Shown here: positions 49,701 to 61,161 of the stretch, piece by piece
Layout of the letters: the number at the start of each line of letters is the position of its first letter
Numbering within the stretch: position 1 is the first letter of the stretch
From: Pseudorasbora parva
Lineage: Eukaryota; Chordata; Actinopteri; Cypriniformes; Gobionidae
Reading direction: 5' to 3'
Assembly (NCBI RefSeq): GCF_024679245.1
Contig: NC_090173.1
Location: forward strand, 28,732,160 to 28,796,159
DNA length: 64,000 nt
The notes under the pieces: model-generated
Databases searched by the model: none
What the model was told of the DNA's origin: nothing
What the model saw: the letters and a program-made list of their open reading frames with translations, nothing else
Made by a program: the position numbers and the translations under genes

Positions 49701-51991
49701 GGCTTCGGCCATGGGACGCTACTGTAGATCAGATGTGTTGTGGCTTGATATAATGGTCCATATGGAAATGCAGAAAATTCTGAGGGGCTCAAAATGCCCC
49801 TCAGAATAAGCTACCACCTGTATTGCTTTACAGTGTACTCAAACTATAGCAACTCTCTCAAACATATTCTGATAGTGTGAAACCACATTACTGGTCTCAC
49901 TAAATAGTCTTCCAATAAAAATCAAGATTTCCCAAAAAGGTCTCACTTTCATGTATCTGCAATACAGGCCTAAGAGTAAACAACTAAGACTGGCTTACCT
50001 AAAACCATTGAGTGTTTCAAAAAATAGTTCCCAATTCACGTTAAATCCAGGCTAGAACCCACTTATTTTCGGTGGAGAGCCAGGCTTCGGCCATGGGACG
50101 CTACTGTAGAACAGATGTGTTCCGGCTTGATAAAACGGTCCATATGGAAAGGCAGCAAATTCTGAGGGGCTCAAAATGCCCCTCAGAATGAGCTACCACC
50201 TGTATTGCTTTACAGTGTACTCAAACTATAGCAACTCTCTCAAACACATTCTGATAGTGTGAAACCACACTACTGGTCTCACTAAATAGTCTTCCAATAA
50301 AAATCAAGATTTCCCAAAAAGGTCTCACTTTCATGTATCTGCAATACAGGCCTGAGAGTAAACAACTAAGACTGGCTTACCTAAAACCATTGAGTGTTTC
50401 AAAAAACAGTACTCAATTCACGTTAAATCCAGGCTAGAACCCACTTAGTTTCATTGGAGAGCCAGGCTTCAGCTATGGGACGCTACTGTAGAACAGATGT
50501 GTTCTGGCTTGATAAAACGGTCCATATGGAAAGGCAGCAAATTCTGAGGGGCTCAAAATTCCCCTCAGAATGAGCTACCACCTGTATTGCTTTACAGTGT
50601 ACTCAAACTATAGCAACTCTCTCAAACATATTCTGATAGTGTGAAACCACACTACTGGTCTCACTAATTAGTCTTCCAATAAAAATCAAGATTTCCCAAA
50701 AAGGTCTCACTTTCATGTATCTGCAATACAGGCCTGAGAGTAAACAACTAAGACTGGCTTACCTAAAACCATTGAGTGTTTCAAAAAACAGTCCTCAATT
50801 CACATTAAATCCAGACTAGATCCCACTTAGTATCGGTGGAGAGCCAGGCTTCGGCCATGGGACACTACTGTAGAACAGATGTGTTCTGGCTTGATAAAAC
50901 AGTCCATATGGAAAGGCAGCAAATTCTGAGGGGCTCAAAATATCCCTCAGAATGAGCTACCACCTGTATTGCTTTACAGTGTACTCAAACTATAGCAACT
51001 CTCTCAAACATATTCTGATAGTGTGAAACCACACTACTGGTCTCACTAAATAGTCTTCCAATAAAAATCAATTTTCCCAAAAAGGTCTCACTTTCATGTA
51101 TCTGCAATACAGGCCTGAGAGTAAACAACTAAGACTGGCTTATCTAAAACCATTGAGTGTTTCAAAAAACAGTCCCCAATTCACGTTAAATCCAGGCTAG
51201 AACCCACTTATTTTCGGTGGAGAGCCAGGCTTCGGCCATGGGACGCTACTGTAGAACAGATGTGTTCTGGCTTGATAAAACGGTCCATATGGAAAGGCAG
51301 CAAATTCTGAGGGGCTCAAAATGCCCCTCGGAATGAGCTACCACCTGTATTGCTTTACAGTGTACTCAAACTATAGCAACTCTCTCACACATATTCTGAT
51401 AGTGTGAAACCACACTACTGGTCTCACTAAATAGTCTTCCAATAAAAATCAAGATTTCCCAAAAAGGTCTCACTTTCATGTATCTGCAATACAGGCCTGA
51501 GAGTAAACAACTAAGACTGGCTTACCTAAAACCATTGAGTGTTTCAAAAAACAGTACTCAATTCACGTTAAATCCAGGCTAGAACCCACTTAGTTTCATT
51601 GGAGAGCCAGGCTTCAGCTATGGGACGCTACTGTAGAACAGATGTGTTCTGGCTTGATAAAACGGTCCATATGGAAAGGCAGCAAATTCTGAGGGGCTCA
51701 AAATTCCCCTCAGAATGAGCTACCACCTGTATTGCTTTACAGTGTACTCAAACTATAGCAACTCTCTCAAACATATTCTGATAGTGTGAAACCACACTAC
51801 TGGTCTCACTAAATAGTCTTCCAATAAAAATCAAGATTTCCCAAAAAGGTCTCACTTTCATGTATCTGCAATACAGGCCTGAGAGTAAACAACTAAGACT
51901 GGCTTACCTAAAACCATTGAGTGTTTCAAAAAACAGTCCTCAATTCACATTAAATCCAGACTAGATCCCACTTAGTATCGGTGGAGAGCCA
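49701..51991 (+). repeat. 7-monomer HOR, partial copy 2 and extra dimer (M131-M136)
   Basis: Starts are 49701, 50083, 50465, 50847, 51228 and 51610. The first four lie exactly 2675 bp after their partners at 47026, 47408, 47790 and 48172. From 51228 the order changes: this monomer has CTCACACAT and ends AGTACTC...TTTCATTGG, and then the CAGCTATGGG class appears again at 51610. A further CAGCTATGGG/GGGACACTAC dimer was therefore inserted or copied here. Confidence 0.85.
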
Positions 51992-54900
51992 GGCTTCGGC
52001 CATGGGACACTACTGTAGAACAGATGTGTTCTGGCTTGATAAAACAGTCCATATGGAAAGGCAGCAAATTCTGAGGGGCTCAAAATATCCCTCAGAATGA
52101 GCTACCACCTGTATTGCTTTACAGTGTACTCAAACTATAGCAACTCTCTCAAACATATTCTGATAGTGTGAAACCACACTACTGGTCTCACTAAATAGTC
52201 TTCCAATAAAAATCAATTTTCCCAAAAAGGTCTCACTTTCATGTATCTGCAATACAGGCCTGAGAGTAAACAACTAAGACTGGCTTATCTAAAACCATTG
52301 AGTGTTTCAAAAAAAAGTCCCCAATTCACGTTAAATCCAGGCTAGAACCCACTTATTTTCAGTGGAGAGCCAGGCTTCGGCCATGGGACGCTACTGTAGA
52401 ACAGATGTGTCCTGGTTTGATAAAACGGTCCATATGGAAAGGCAGCAAATTCTGAGGGGATCAAAATGCCCCTCAGAATGAGCTACCACCTGTATTGCTT
52501 TACAGTGTACTCAAACTATAGCAACTCTCTCAAACATATTCTGATAGAGTGAAACCACACTACTGGTCTCACTGAATAGTTTTCCAATAAAAATCAAGAT
52601 TTTCCCAAAAAGGTCTCACTTTCATGTATCTGCAATACAGGCCTGAGAGTAAACAACTAAGACTGGCTTACCTAAAACCATTGAGTGTTTCAAAAAACAG
52701 TCCCCAATTCATGTTAAATGCAGGCTAGAACCCACTTATTTTCGGTGGAGAGCCAGGCTTCGGCCATGTGACTCTACTGTAGAACAGATGTGTTCTGGCT
52801 TGATAAAACAGTCCATATGGAAAGGCAGCAAATTCTGAGGGGCTCAAAATATCCCTCAGAATGAGCTACCACCTGTATTGCTTTACAGTGTACTCAAACT
52901 ATAGCAACTCTCTCAAACATATTCTGATAGTGTGAAACCACACTACTGGTCTCACTAAATAGTCTTCCAATAAAAATCAATTTTCCCAAAAAGGTCTCAC
53001 TTTCATGTATCTGCAATACAGGCCTGAGAGTAAACAACTAAGACTGGCTTATCTAAAACCATTGAGTGTTTCAAAAAACAGTCCCCAATTCACGTTAAAT
53101 CCAGGCTAGAACCCACTTATTTTCGGTGGAGAGCCAGGCTTCGGCCATGGGACGCTACTGTAGAACAGATGTGTTCTGGCTTGATAAAACGGTCCATATG
53201 GAAAGGCAGCAAATTCTGAGGGGCTCAAAATGCCCCTCAGAATGAGCTACCACCTGTATTGCTTTACAGTGTACTCAAACTATAGCAACTCTCTCACACA
53301 TATTCTGATAGTGTGAAACCACCCTATTGGCCTCACAAAATAGTTTTCCAATAAAAATCAAGATTTTCCCAAAAAGGTCTCACTTTCATGTATCTGCAAT
53401 ACAGGCCTGAGAGTAAACAACTAAGACTGGCTTACCTAAAACCATTGAGTGTTTCAAAAAACAGTCCCCAATTAATGTTAAATGCAGGCTAGAACCCACT
53501 TATTTTCGGTGGAGAGCCAGGCTTCGGCCATGGGACTCTACTGTAGAACAGATGTGTTCTGGCTTGATAAAACAGTCCATATGGAAAGGCAGCAAATTCT
53601 GAGGGGCTCAAAATATCCCTCAGAATGAGCTACCACCTGTATTGCTTTACAGTGTACTCAAACTATAGCAACTCTCTCAAACATATTCTGATAGTGTGAA
53701 ACCACACTACTGGTCTCACTAAATAGTCTTCCAATAAAAATCAATTTTCCCAAAAAGGTCTCACTTTCATGTATCTGCAATACAGGCCTGAGAGTAAACA
53801 ACTAAGACTGGCTTATCTAAAACCATTGAGTGTTTCAAAAAACAGTCCCCATTTCACGTTAAATCCAGGTTAGAACCCACTTATTTTCAGTGGAGAGCCA
53901 GGCTTCGGCCATGGGACGCTACTGTAGAACAGATGTGTTCTGGCTTGATTAAACGGTCCATATGGAAAGGCAGCAAATTCTGAGGGGATCAAAATGCCCC
54001 TCAGAATGAGCTACCACCTGTATTGCTTTACAGTGTACTCAAACTATAGCAACTCTCTCAAACATATTCTGATAGTTTGAAACCACACTACTGGTCTCAC
54101 TAAATAGTCTTCCAATAAAAATCAAGATTTCCCAAAAAGGTCTCACTTTCATGTATCTGCAATACAGGCCTGAGAGTAAACAACTAAGACTGGCTTACCT
54201 AAAACCATTGAGTGTTTCAAAAAACAGTCCCCAATTCACATTAAATCCAGGCTAGAACCCACTTATTTTCGGTGAAGAGCCAGGCTTCAGCCATGGGACG
54301 CTACTGTAGAACAGATGTGTTCTGGCTTGATAAAACGGTCCATATGGAAAGGCAGCAAATTCTGAGGGGATCAAAATGCCCCTCAGAATAAGCTACCACC
54401 TGTATTGCTTTACAGTGTACTCAAACTATAGCAACTCTCTAAAACATATTCTGATAGTGTGAAACCACACTACTGGTCTCACTGAATAGTCTTCCAATAA
54501 AAATCAAGATTTCCCAAAAAGGTCTCACTTTCATGTATCTGCAATACAGGCCTGAGAGTAAACAACTAAGACTGGCTTACCTAAAACCATTGAGTGTTTC
54601 AAAAAACAGTCCTCAATTCACGTTTAATCCAGGCTAGAACCCACTTAGTTTCGGTGGAGAGCCAGGCTTCGGCCATGGGACGCTACTGTAGATCAGATGT
54701 GTTGTGGCTTGATATAATGGTCCATATGGAAATGCAGAAAATTCTGAGGGGCTCAAAATGCCCCTCAGAATAAGCTACCACCTGTATTGCTTTACAGTGT
54801 ACTCAAACTATAGCAACTCTCTCAAACATATTCTGATAGTGTGAAACCACATTACTGGTCTCACTAAATAGTCTTCCAATAAAAATCAAGATTTCCCAAA

Positions 54901-55810
54901 AAGGTCTCACTTTCATGTATCTGCAATACAGGCCTAAGAGTAAACAACTAAGACTGGCTTACCTAAAACCATTGAGTGTTTCAAAAAATAGTTCCCAATT
55001 CACGTTAAATCCAGGCTAGAACCCACTTATTTTCGGTGGAGAGCCAGGCTTCGGCCATGGGACGCTACTGTAGAACAGATGTGTTCCGGCTTGATAAAAC
55101 GGTCCATATGGAAAGGCAGCAAATTCTGAGGGGCTCAAAATGCCCCTCAGAATGAGCTACCACCTGTATTGCTTTACAGTGTACTCAAACTATAGCAACT
55201 CTCTCAAACACATTCTGATAGTGTGAAACCACACTACTGGTCTCACTAAATAGTCTTCCAATAAAAATCAAGATTTCCCAAAAAGGTCTCACTTTCATGT
55301 ATCTGCAATACAGGCCTGAGAGTAAACAACTAAGACTGGCTTACCTAAAACCATTGAGTGTTTCAAAAAACAGTACTCAATTCACGTTAAATCCAGGCTA
55401 GAACCCACTTAGTTTCATTGGAGAGCCAGGCTTCAGCTATGGGACGCTACTGTAGAACAGATGTGTTCTGGCTTGATAAAACGGTCCATATGGAAAGGCA
55501 GCAAATTCTGAGGGGCTCAAAATTCCCCTCAGAATGAGCTACCACCTGTATTGCTTTACAGTGTACTCAAACTATAGCAACTCTCTCAAACATATTCTGA
55601 TAGTGTGAAACCACACTACTGGTCTCACTAAATAGTCTTCCAATAAAAATCAAGATTTCCCAAAAAGGTCTCACTTTCATGTATCTGCAATACAGGCCTG
55701 AGAGTAAACAACTAAGACTGGCTTACCTAAAACCATTGAGTGTTTCAAAAAACAGTCCTCAATTCACATTAAATCCAGACTAGATCCCACTTAGTATCGG
55801 TGGAGAGCCA
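51992..55810 (+). repeat. 10-monomer HOR unit, copy 1 (M137-M146), 3819 bp
   Basis: Starts are 51992, 52373, 52756, 53137, 53520, 53901, 54283, 54665, 55047 and 55429. Markers include CCATGTGACTCTACTG at 52766, AAATGCAGGC, TAGTTTTCC, GATTAAACGG at 53946 and GTGAAGAGCC at 54272. The last three monomers are the TAGATCAG, GTGTTCCGG and CAGCTATGGG series, 4964 bp after 49701, 50083 and 50465. So the 7- and 10-monomer units overlap as alternative products of one repeat set. Confidence 0.9.
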
Positions 55811-58483
55811 GGCTTCGGCCATGGGACACTACTGTAGAACAGATGTGTTCTGGCTTGATAAAACAGTCCATATGGAAAGGCAGCAAATTCTGAGGGGCTC
55901 AAAATATCCCTCAGAATGAGCTACCACCTGTATTGCTTTACAGTGTACTCAAACTATAGCAACTCTCTCAAACATATTCTGATAGTGTGAAACCACACTA
56001 CTGGTCTCACTAAATAGTCTTCCAATAAAAATCAATTTTCCCAAAAAGGTCTCACTTTCATGTATCTGCAATACAGGCCTGAGAGTAAACAACTAAGACT
56101 GGCTTATCTAAAACCATTGAGTGTTTCAAAAAAAAGTCCCCAATTCACGTTAAATCCAGGCTAGAACCCACTTATTTTCAGTGGAGAGCCAGGCTTCGGC
56201 CATGGGACGCTACTGTAGAACAGATGTGTCCTGGCTTGATAAAACGGTCCATATGGAAAGGCAGCAAATTCTGAGGGGATCAAAATGCCCCTCAGAATGA
56301 GCTACCACCTGTATTGCTTTACAGTGTACTCAAACTATAGCAACTCTCTCAAACATATTCTGATAGAGTGAAACCACACTACTGGTCTCACTGAATAGTT
56401 TTCCAATAAAAATCAAGATTTTCCCAAAAAGGTCTCACTTTCATGTATCTGCAATACAGGCCTGAGAGTAAACAACTAAGACTGGCTTACTTAAAACCAT
56501 TGAGTGTTTCAAAAAACAGTCCCCAATTCATGTTAAATGCAGGCTAGAACCCACTTATTTTCGGTGGAGAGCCAGGCTTCGGCCATGTGACTCTACTGTA
56601 GAACAGATGTGTTCTGGCTTGATAAAACAGTCCATATGGAAAGGCAGCAAATTCTGAGGGGCTCAAAATATCCCTCAGAATGAGCTACCACCTGTATTGC
56701 TTTACAGTGTACTCAAACTATAGCAACTCTCTCAAACATATTCTGATAGTGTGAAACCACACTACTGGTCTCACTAAATAGTCTTCCAATAAAAATCAAT
56801 TTTCCCAAAAAGGTCTCACTTTCATGTATCTGCAATACAGGCCTGAGAGTAAACAACTAAGACTGGCTTATCTAAAACCATTGAGTGTTTCAAAAAACAG
56901 TCCCCAATTCACGTTAAATCCAGGCTAGAACCCACTTATTTTCGGTGGAGAGCCAGGCTTCGGCCATGGGACGCTACTGTAGAACAGATGTGTTCTGGCT
57001 TGATAAAACGGTCCATATGGAAAGGCAGCAAATTCTGAGGGGCTCAAAATGCCCCTCAGAATGAGCTACCACCTGTATTGCTTTACAGTGTACTCAAACT
57101 ATAGCAACTCTCTCACACATATTCTGATAGTGTGAAACCACCCTATTGGCCTCACAAAATAGTTTTCCAATAAAAATCAAGATTTTCCCAAAAAGGTCTC
57201 ACTTTCATGTATCTGCAATACAGGCCTGAGAGTAAACAACTAAGACTGGCTTACCTAAAACCATTGAGTGTTTCAAAAAACAGTCCCCAATTAATGTTAA
57301 ATGCAGGCTAGAACCCACTTATTTTCGGTGGAGAGCCAGGCTTCGGCCATGGGACTCTACTGTAGAACAGATGTGTTCTGGCTTGATAAAACAGTCCATA
57401 TGGAAAGGCAGCAAATTCTGAGGGGCTCAAAATATCCCTCAGAATGAGCTACCACCTGTATTGCTTTACAGTGTACTCAAACTATAGCAACTCTCTCAAA
57501 CATATTCTGATAGTGTGAAACCACACTACTGGTCTCACTAAATAGTCTTCCAATAAAAATCAATTTTCCCAAAAAGGTCTCACTTTCATGTATCTGCAAT
57601 ACAGGCCTGAGAGTAAACAACTAAGACTGGCTTATCTAAAACCATTGAGTGTTTCAAAAAACAGTCCCCATTTCACGTTAAATCCAGGTTAGAACCCACT
57701 TATTTTCAGTGGAGAGCCAGGCTTCGGCCATGGGACGCTACTGTAGAACAGATGTGTTCTGGCTTGATTAAACGGTCCATATGGAAAGGCAGCAAATTCT
57801 GAGGGGATCAAAATGCCCCTCAGAATGAGCTACCACCTGTATTGCTTTACAGTGTACTCAAACTATAGCAACTCTCTCAAACATATTCTGATAGTTTGAA
57901 ACCACACTACTGGTCTCACTAAATAGTCTTCCAATAAAAATCAAGATTTCCCAAAAAGGTCTCACTTTCATGTATCTGCAATACAGGCCTGAGAGTAAAC
58001 AACTAAGACTGGCTTACCTAAAACCATTGAGTGTTTCAAAAAACAGTCCCCAATTCACATTAAATCCAGGCTAGAACCCACTTATTTTCGGTGAAGAGCC
58101 AGGCTTCAGCCATGGGACGCTACTGTAGAACAGATGTGTTCTGGCTTGATAAAACGGTCCATATGGAAAGGCAGCAAATTCTGAGGGGATCAAAATGCCC
58201 CTCAGAATAAGCTACCACCTGTATTGCTTTACAGTGTACTCAAACTATAGCAACTCTCTAAAACATATTCTGATAGTGTGAAACCACACTACTGGTCTCA
58301 CTGAATAGTCTTCCAATAAAAATCAAGATTTCCCAAAAAGGTCTCACTTTCATGTATCTGCAATACAGGCCTGAGAGTAAACAACTAAGACTGGCTTACC
58401 TAAAACCATTGAGTGTTTCAAAAAACAGTCCCCAATTCACGTTAAATCCAGGCTAGAACCCACTTATTTTCGGTGGAGAGCCA
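55811..58483 (+). repeat. 10-monomer HOR unit, partial copy 2 (M147-M153)
   Basis: Starts are 55811, 56192, 56575, 56956, 57339, 57720 and 58102, each 3819 bp after its partner. All seven classes match, including the rare CCATGTGACTC and GTGAAGAGCC markers. Differences are rare: GGCTTGAT here versus GGTTTGAT near 52415, and CTTACTTAAAACC near 56485. After the AATAAGCTACC monomer this copy continues with GGTCATGGG at 58484 rather than TAGATCAG. Confidence 0.9.
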
Positions 58484-61161
58484 GGCTTCGGTCATGGGAC
58501 GCTACTGTAGAACAGATGTGTTCTGGCTTGATAAAACGGTCCATATGGAAAGGCAGCAAATTCTGAGGGGCTCAAAATGCCCCTCAGAATGAGCTACCAC
58601 CTGTGTTGCTTTACAGTGTACTCAAACTATAGCAACTCTCTCAAACATATTCTGATAGTGTGAAACCACACTACTGGTCTCACTAAATAGTCTTCCAATA
58701 AAAATCAAGATTTCCCAAAAAGGTCTCACTTTCATGTATCTGCAATACAGGCCTGAGAGTAAACAACTAAGACTGGCTTACCTAAAACCATTGAGTGTTT
58801 CAAAAAACAGTCCGCACTTCACGTTAAATCCAGGCTGGAACCCACTTATTTTCGGTGGAGAGCCAGGCTTCGGCCATGGGACGCTACTGTAGAACAGATG
58901 TGTTCTGGCTTGATAATACGGTCCATATGGAAAGGCAGCAAATTCTGAGGGGCTCAAAATGCCCCTCAGGATGAGCTACCACCTGTATTGCTTTACAGTG
59001 TAGTCAAACTATAGCAACTCTCTCAGACATATTCTGATAGAGTGAAACCACCCTATTGGCCTCACAAAATAGTCTTCCAATAAAAATCAAGATTTTCCCA
59101 AAAAGGTCTAACTTTCATGTATCTGCAATACAGGCCTGAGAGTAAACAACTAAGACTGGCTTACCTAAAACCATTGAGTGTTTCAAAAACCAGTCCTCAA
59201 TTGACGTTAAATCCAGATTAGAACCCACTTATTTTCGGTGGAGTGCCAGGCTTCGGCCATGGAACGCTACTGTAGAACAGATGTGTTCTGGCTTGATAAA
59301 ACGGTCCATATGGAAAGGCAGCAAATTCTGAGGGGCTCAAAATGCCCCTCAGAATGAGCTACCACCTGTATTGCTTTACAGTGTACTCAAACTATAGCAA
59401 CTCTCTAAAAACATATTCTGATAGTGTGAAACCACACTACTGGTCTCACTGAATAGTCTTCCAATAAAAATCAAGATTTCCCAAAAAGGTCTCACTTTCA
59501 TGTATCTGCAATACAGGCCTGAGAGTAAACAACTAAGACTGGCTTACCTAAAACCATTGAGTGTTTCAAAAAACAGTCCCCAAATCACATTAAATCCAGG
59601 CTAGAACCCACTTATTTTCAGTGGAGAGCCAGGCTTCGGCCATGGGACGCTACTGTAGAACAGATGTTTTCTGGCTTGATAAAACGGTCCATATGGAAAG
59701 GCAGCAATTTCTGAGGGGCTCAAAATGCCCCTCAGAATGAGCTACCACCTGTATTGCTTTACAGTGTACTCAAACTATAGCAACTCTCTCAAACATATTC
59801 TGATAGTGTGAAACCACATTATTGGCCTCACAAAATAGTCTTCCAATAAAAATCAAGATTTTCCAAAAAAGGTCTCACTTTCATGTATCTGCAATACAGG
59901 CCTGAGAGTAAACAACTAAGACTGGCTTACCTAAAACCATTGGGTGTTTCAAAAAACAGTCCCCATTTCACGTTAAATCCAGGCTAGAACCCACTTATTT
60001 TCGGTGGAGAGCCAGGCTTCGGCCATGGGACGCAACTGTAGAACATATGTGTTCTGGCTTGATAAAACAGTCCATATGGAAAGGCAGCAAATTCTGAGGG
60101 GCTCAAAATGCCCCTCAGAATGAGCTACCACCTGTATTGCTTTACAGTGTACTCAAACTATAGCAACTCTCTCAAACATATTCTGATAGTGTGAAACCAC
60201 ATTACTGGTCTCACTAAATAGTCTTCCAATAAAAATCAAGATTTCCCAAAAAGGTCTCACTTTCATGTATCTGCAATACAGGCCTGAGAGTAAACAACTA
60301 AGACTGGCTTACCTAAAACCATTGAGTGTTTCAAAAAACAGTCCGCAATTCACGTTAAATCCAGGCTAGAACCCACTTATTTTCGGTGGAGATCCAGGCT
60401 TCGGCCATGGGACGCTACTGTAGAATAAATGTGTTCTGGCTTGATAAAACGGTCCATATGGAAAGGCAGCAAATTCTGAGGGGCTCAAAATGCCCCTCAG
60501 AATGAGCTACTACCTGTGTTGCTTTACAGTGTACTCAAACTATAGCAACTCTCTAAAAACATATTCTGATAGTGTGAAACCTTACTACTGGTCTCACTGA
60601 ATAGTCTTCCAATAAAAATCAAGATTTCCCAAAAAGGTCTCACTTTCATGTATCTGCAATACAGGCCTGAGAGTAAACAACTAAGACTGGCTTACCTAAA
60701 ACCATTGAGTGTTTCAAGAAACAGTTCGCACTTCACGTTAAATCCAGGCTAGAACCCACTTATTTTGGGTGGAGAGCCAGGCTTCGGCCATGGGACGCTA
60801 CTGTAGAACAGATGTATTCTGGCTTGATAAAACGGTCCATATGGAAAGGCAGCAAATTCTGAGGGGCTCAAAATGCCCCTCAGAATGAGCTACCACCTGT
60901 ATTGCTTTACAGTGTACTCAAACTATAGCAACTCTCTCAAACATATTCTGATAGTGTGAAACCACACCACTGGTCTCACTAAATAGTCTTCCAATAAAAA
61001 TCAAGATTTCCCAAAAAGGTCTCACTTTCATGTATCTGCAATACAGGCCTGAGAGTAAACAACTAAGACTGGCTTACCTAAAACCATTGAGTGTTTCAAA
61101 AAACAGTCCCCAATTCACGTTAAATCTAGGCTAGAACCCACTTATTTTCAGTGGAGAGCCA
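58484..61161 (+). repeat. Remote copy of the 9-monomer HOR start (M154-M160)
   Basis: Starts are 58484, 58866, 59249, 59632, 60015, 60397 and 60780. The first three lie exactly 35540 bp after 22944, 23326 and 23709 and share their class markers (GGTCATGGG, CAGGATGAGC with GATAGAGTG, CTCTAAAAAC). The monomer at 60015 keeps GACGCAACTG and ACATATG but then has CACATTACTGG. The one at 60397 ends with the GTTTCAAGAAACAG sequence also seen near 24025. Single changes include GTAGTCAAAC near 59001, AGAATAAATG near 60423 and ACCTTACTACTGG near 60579. Confidence 0.88.
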
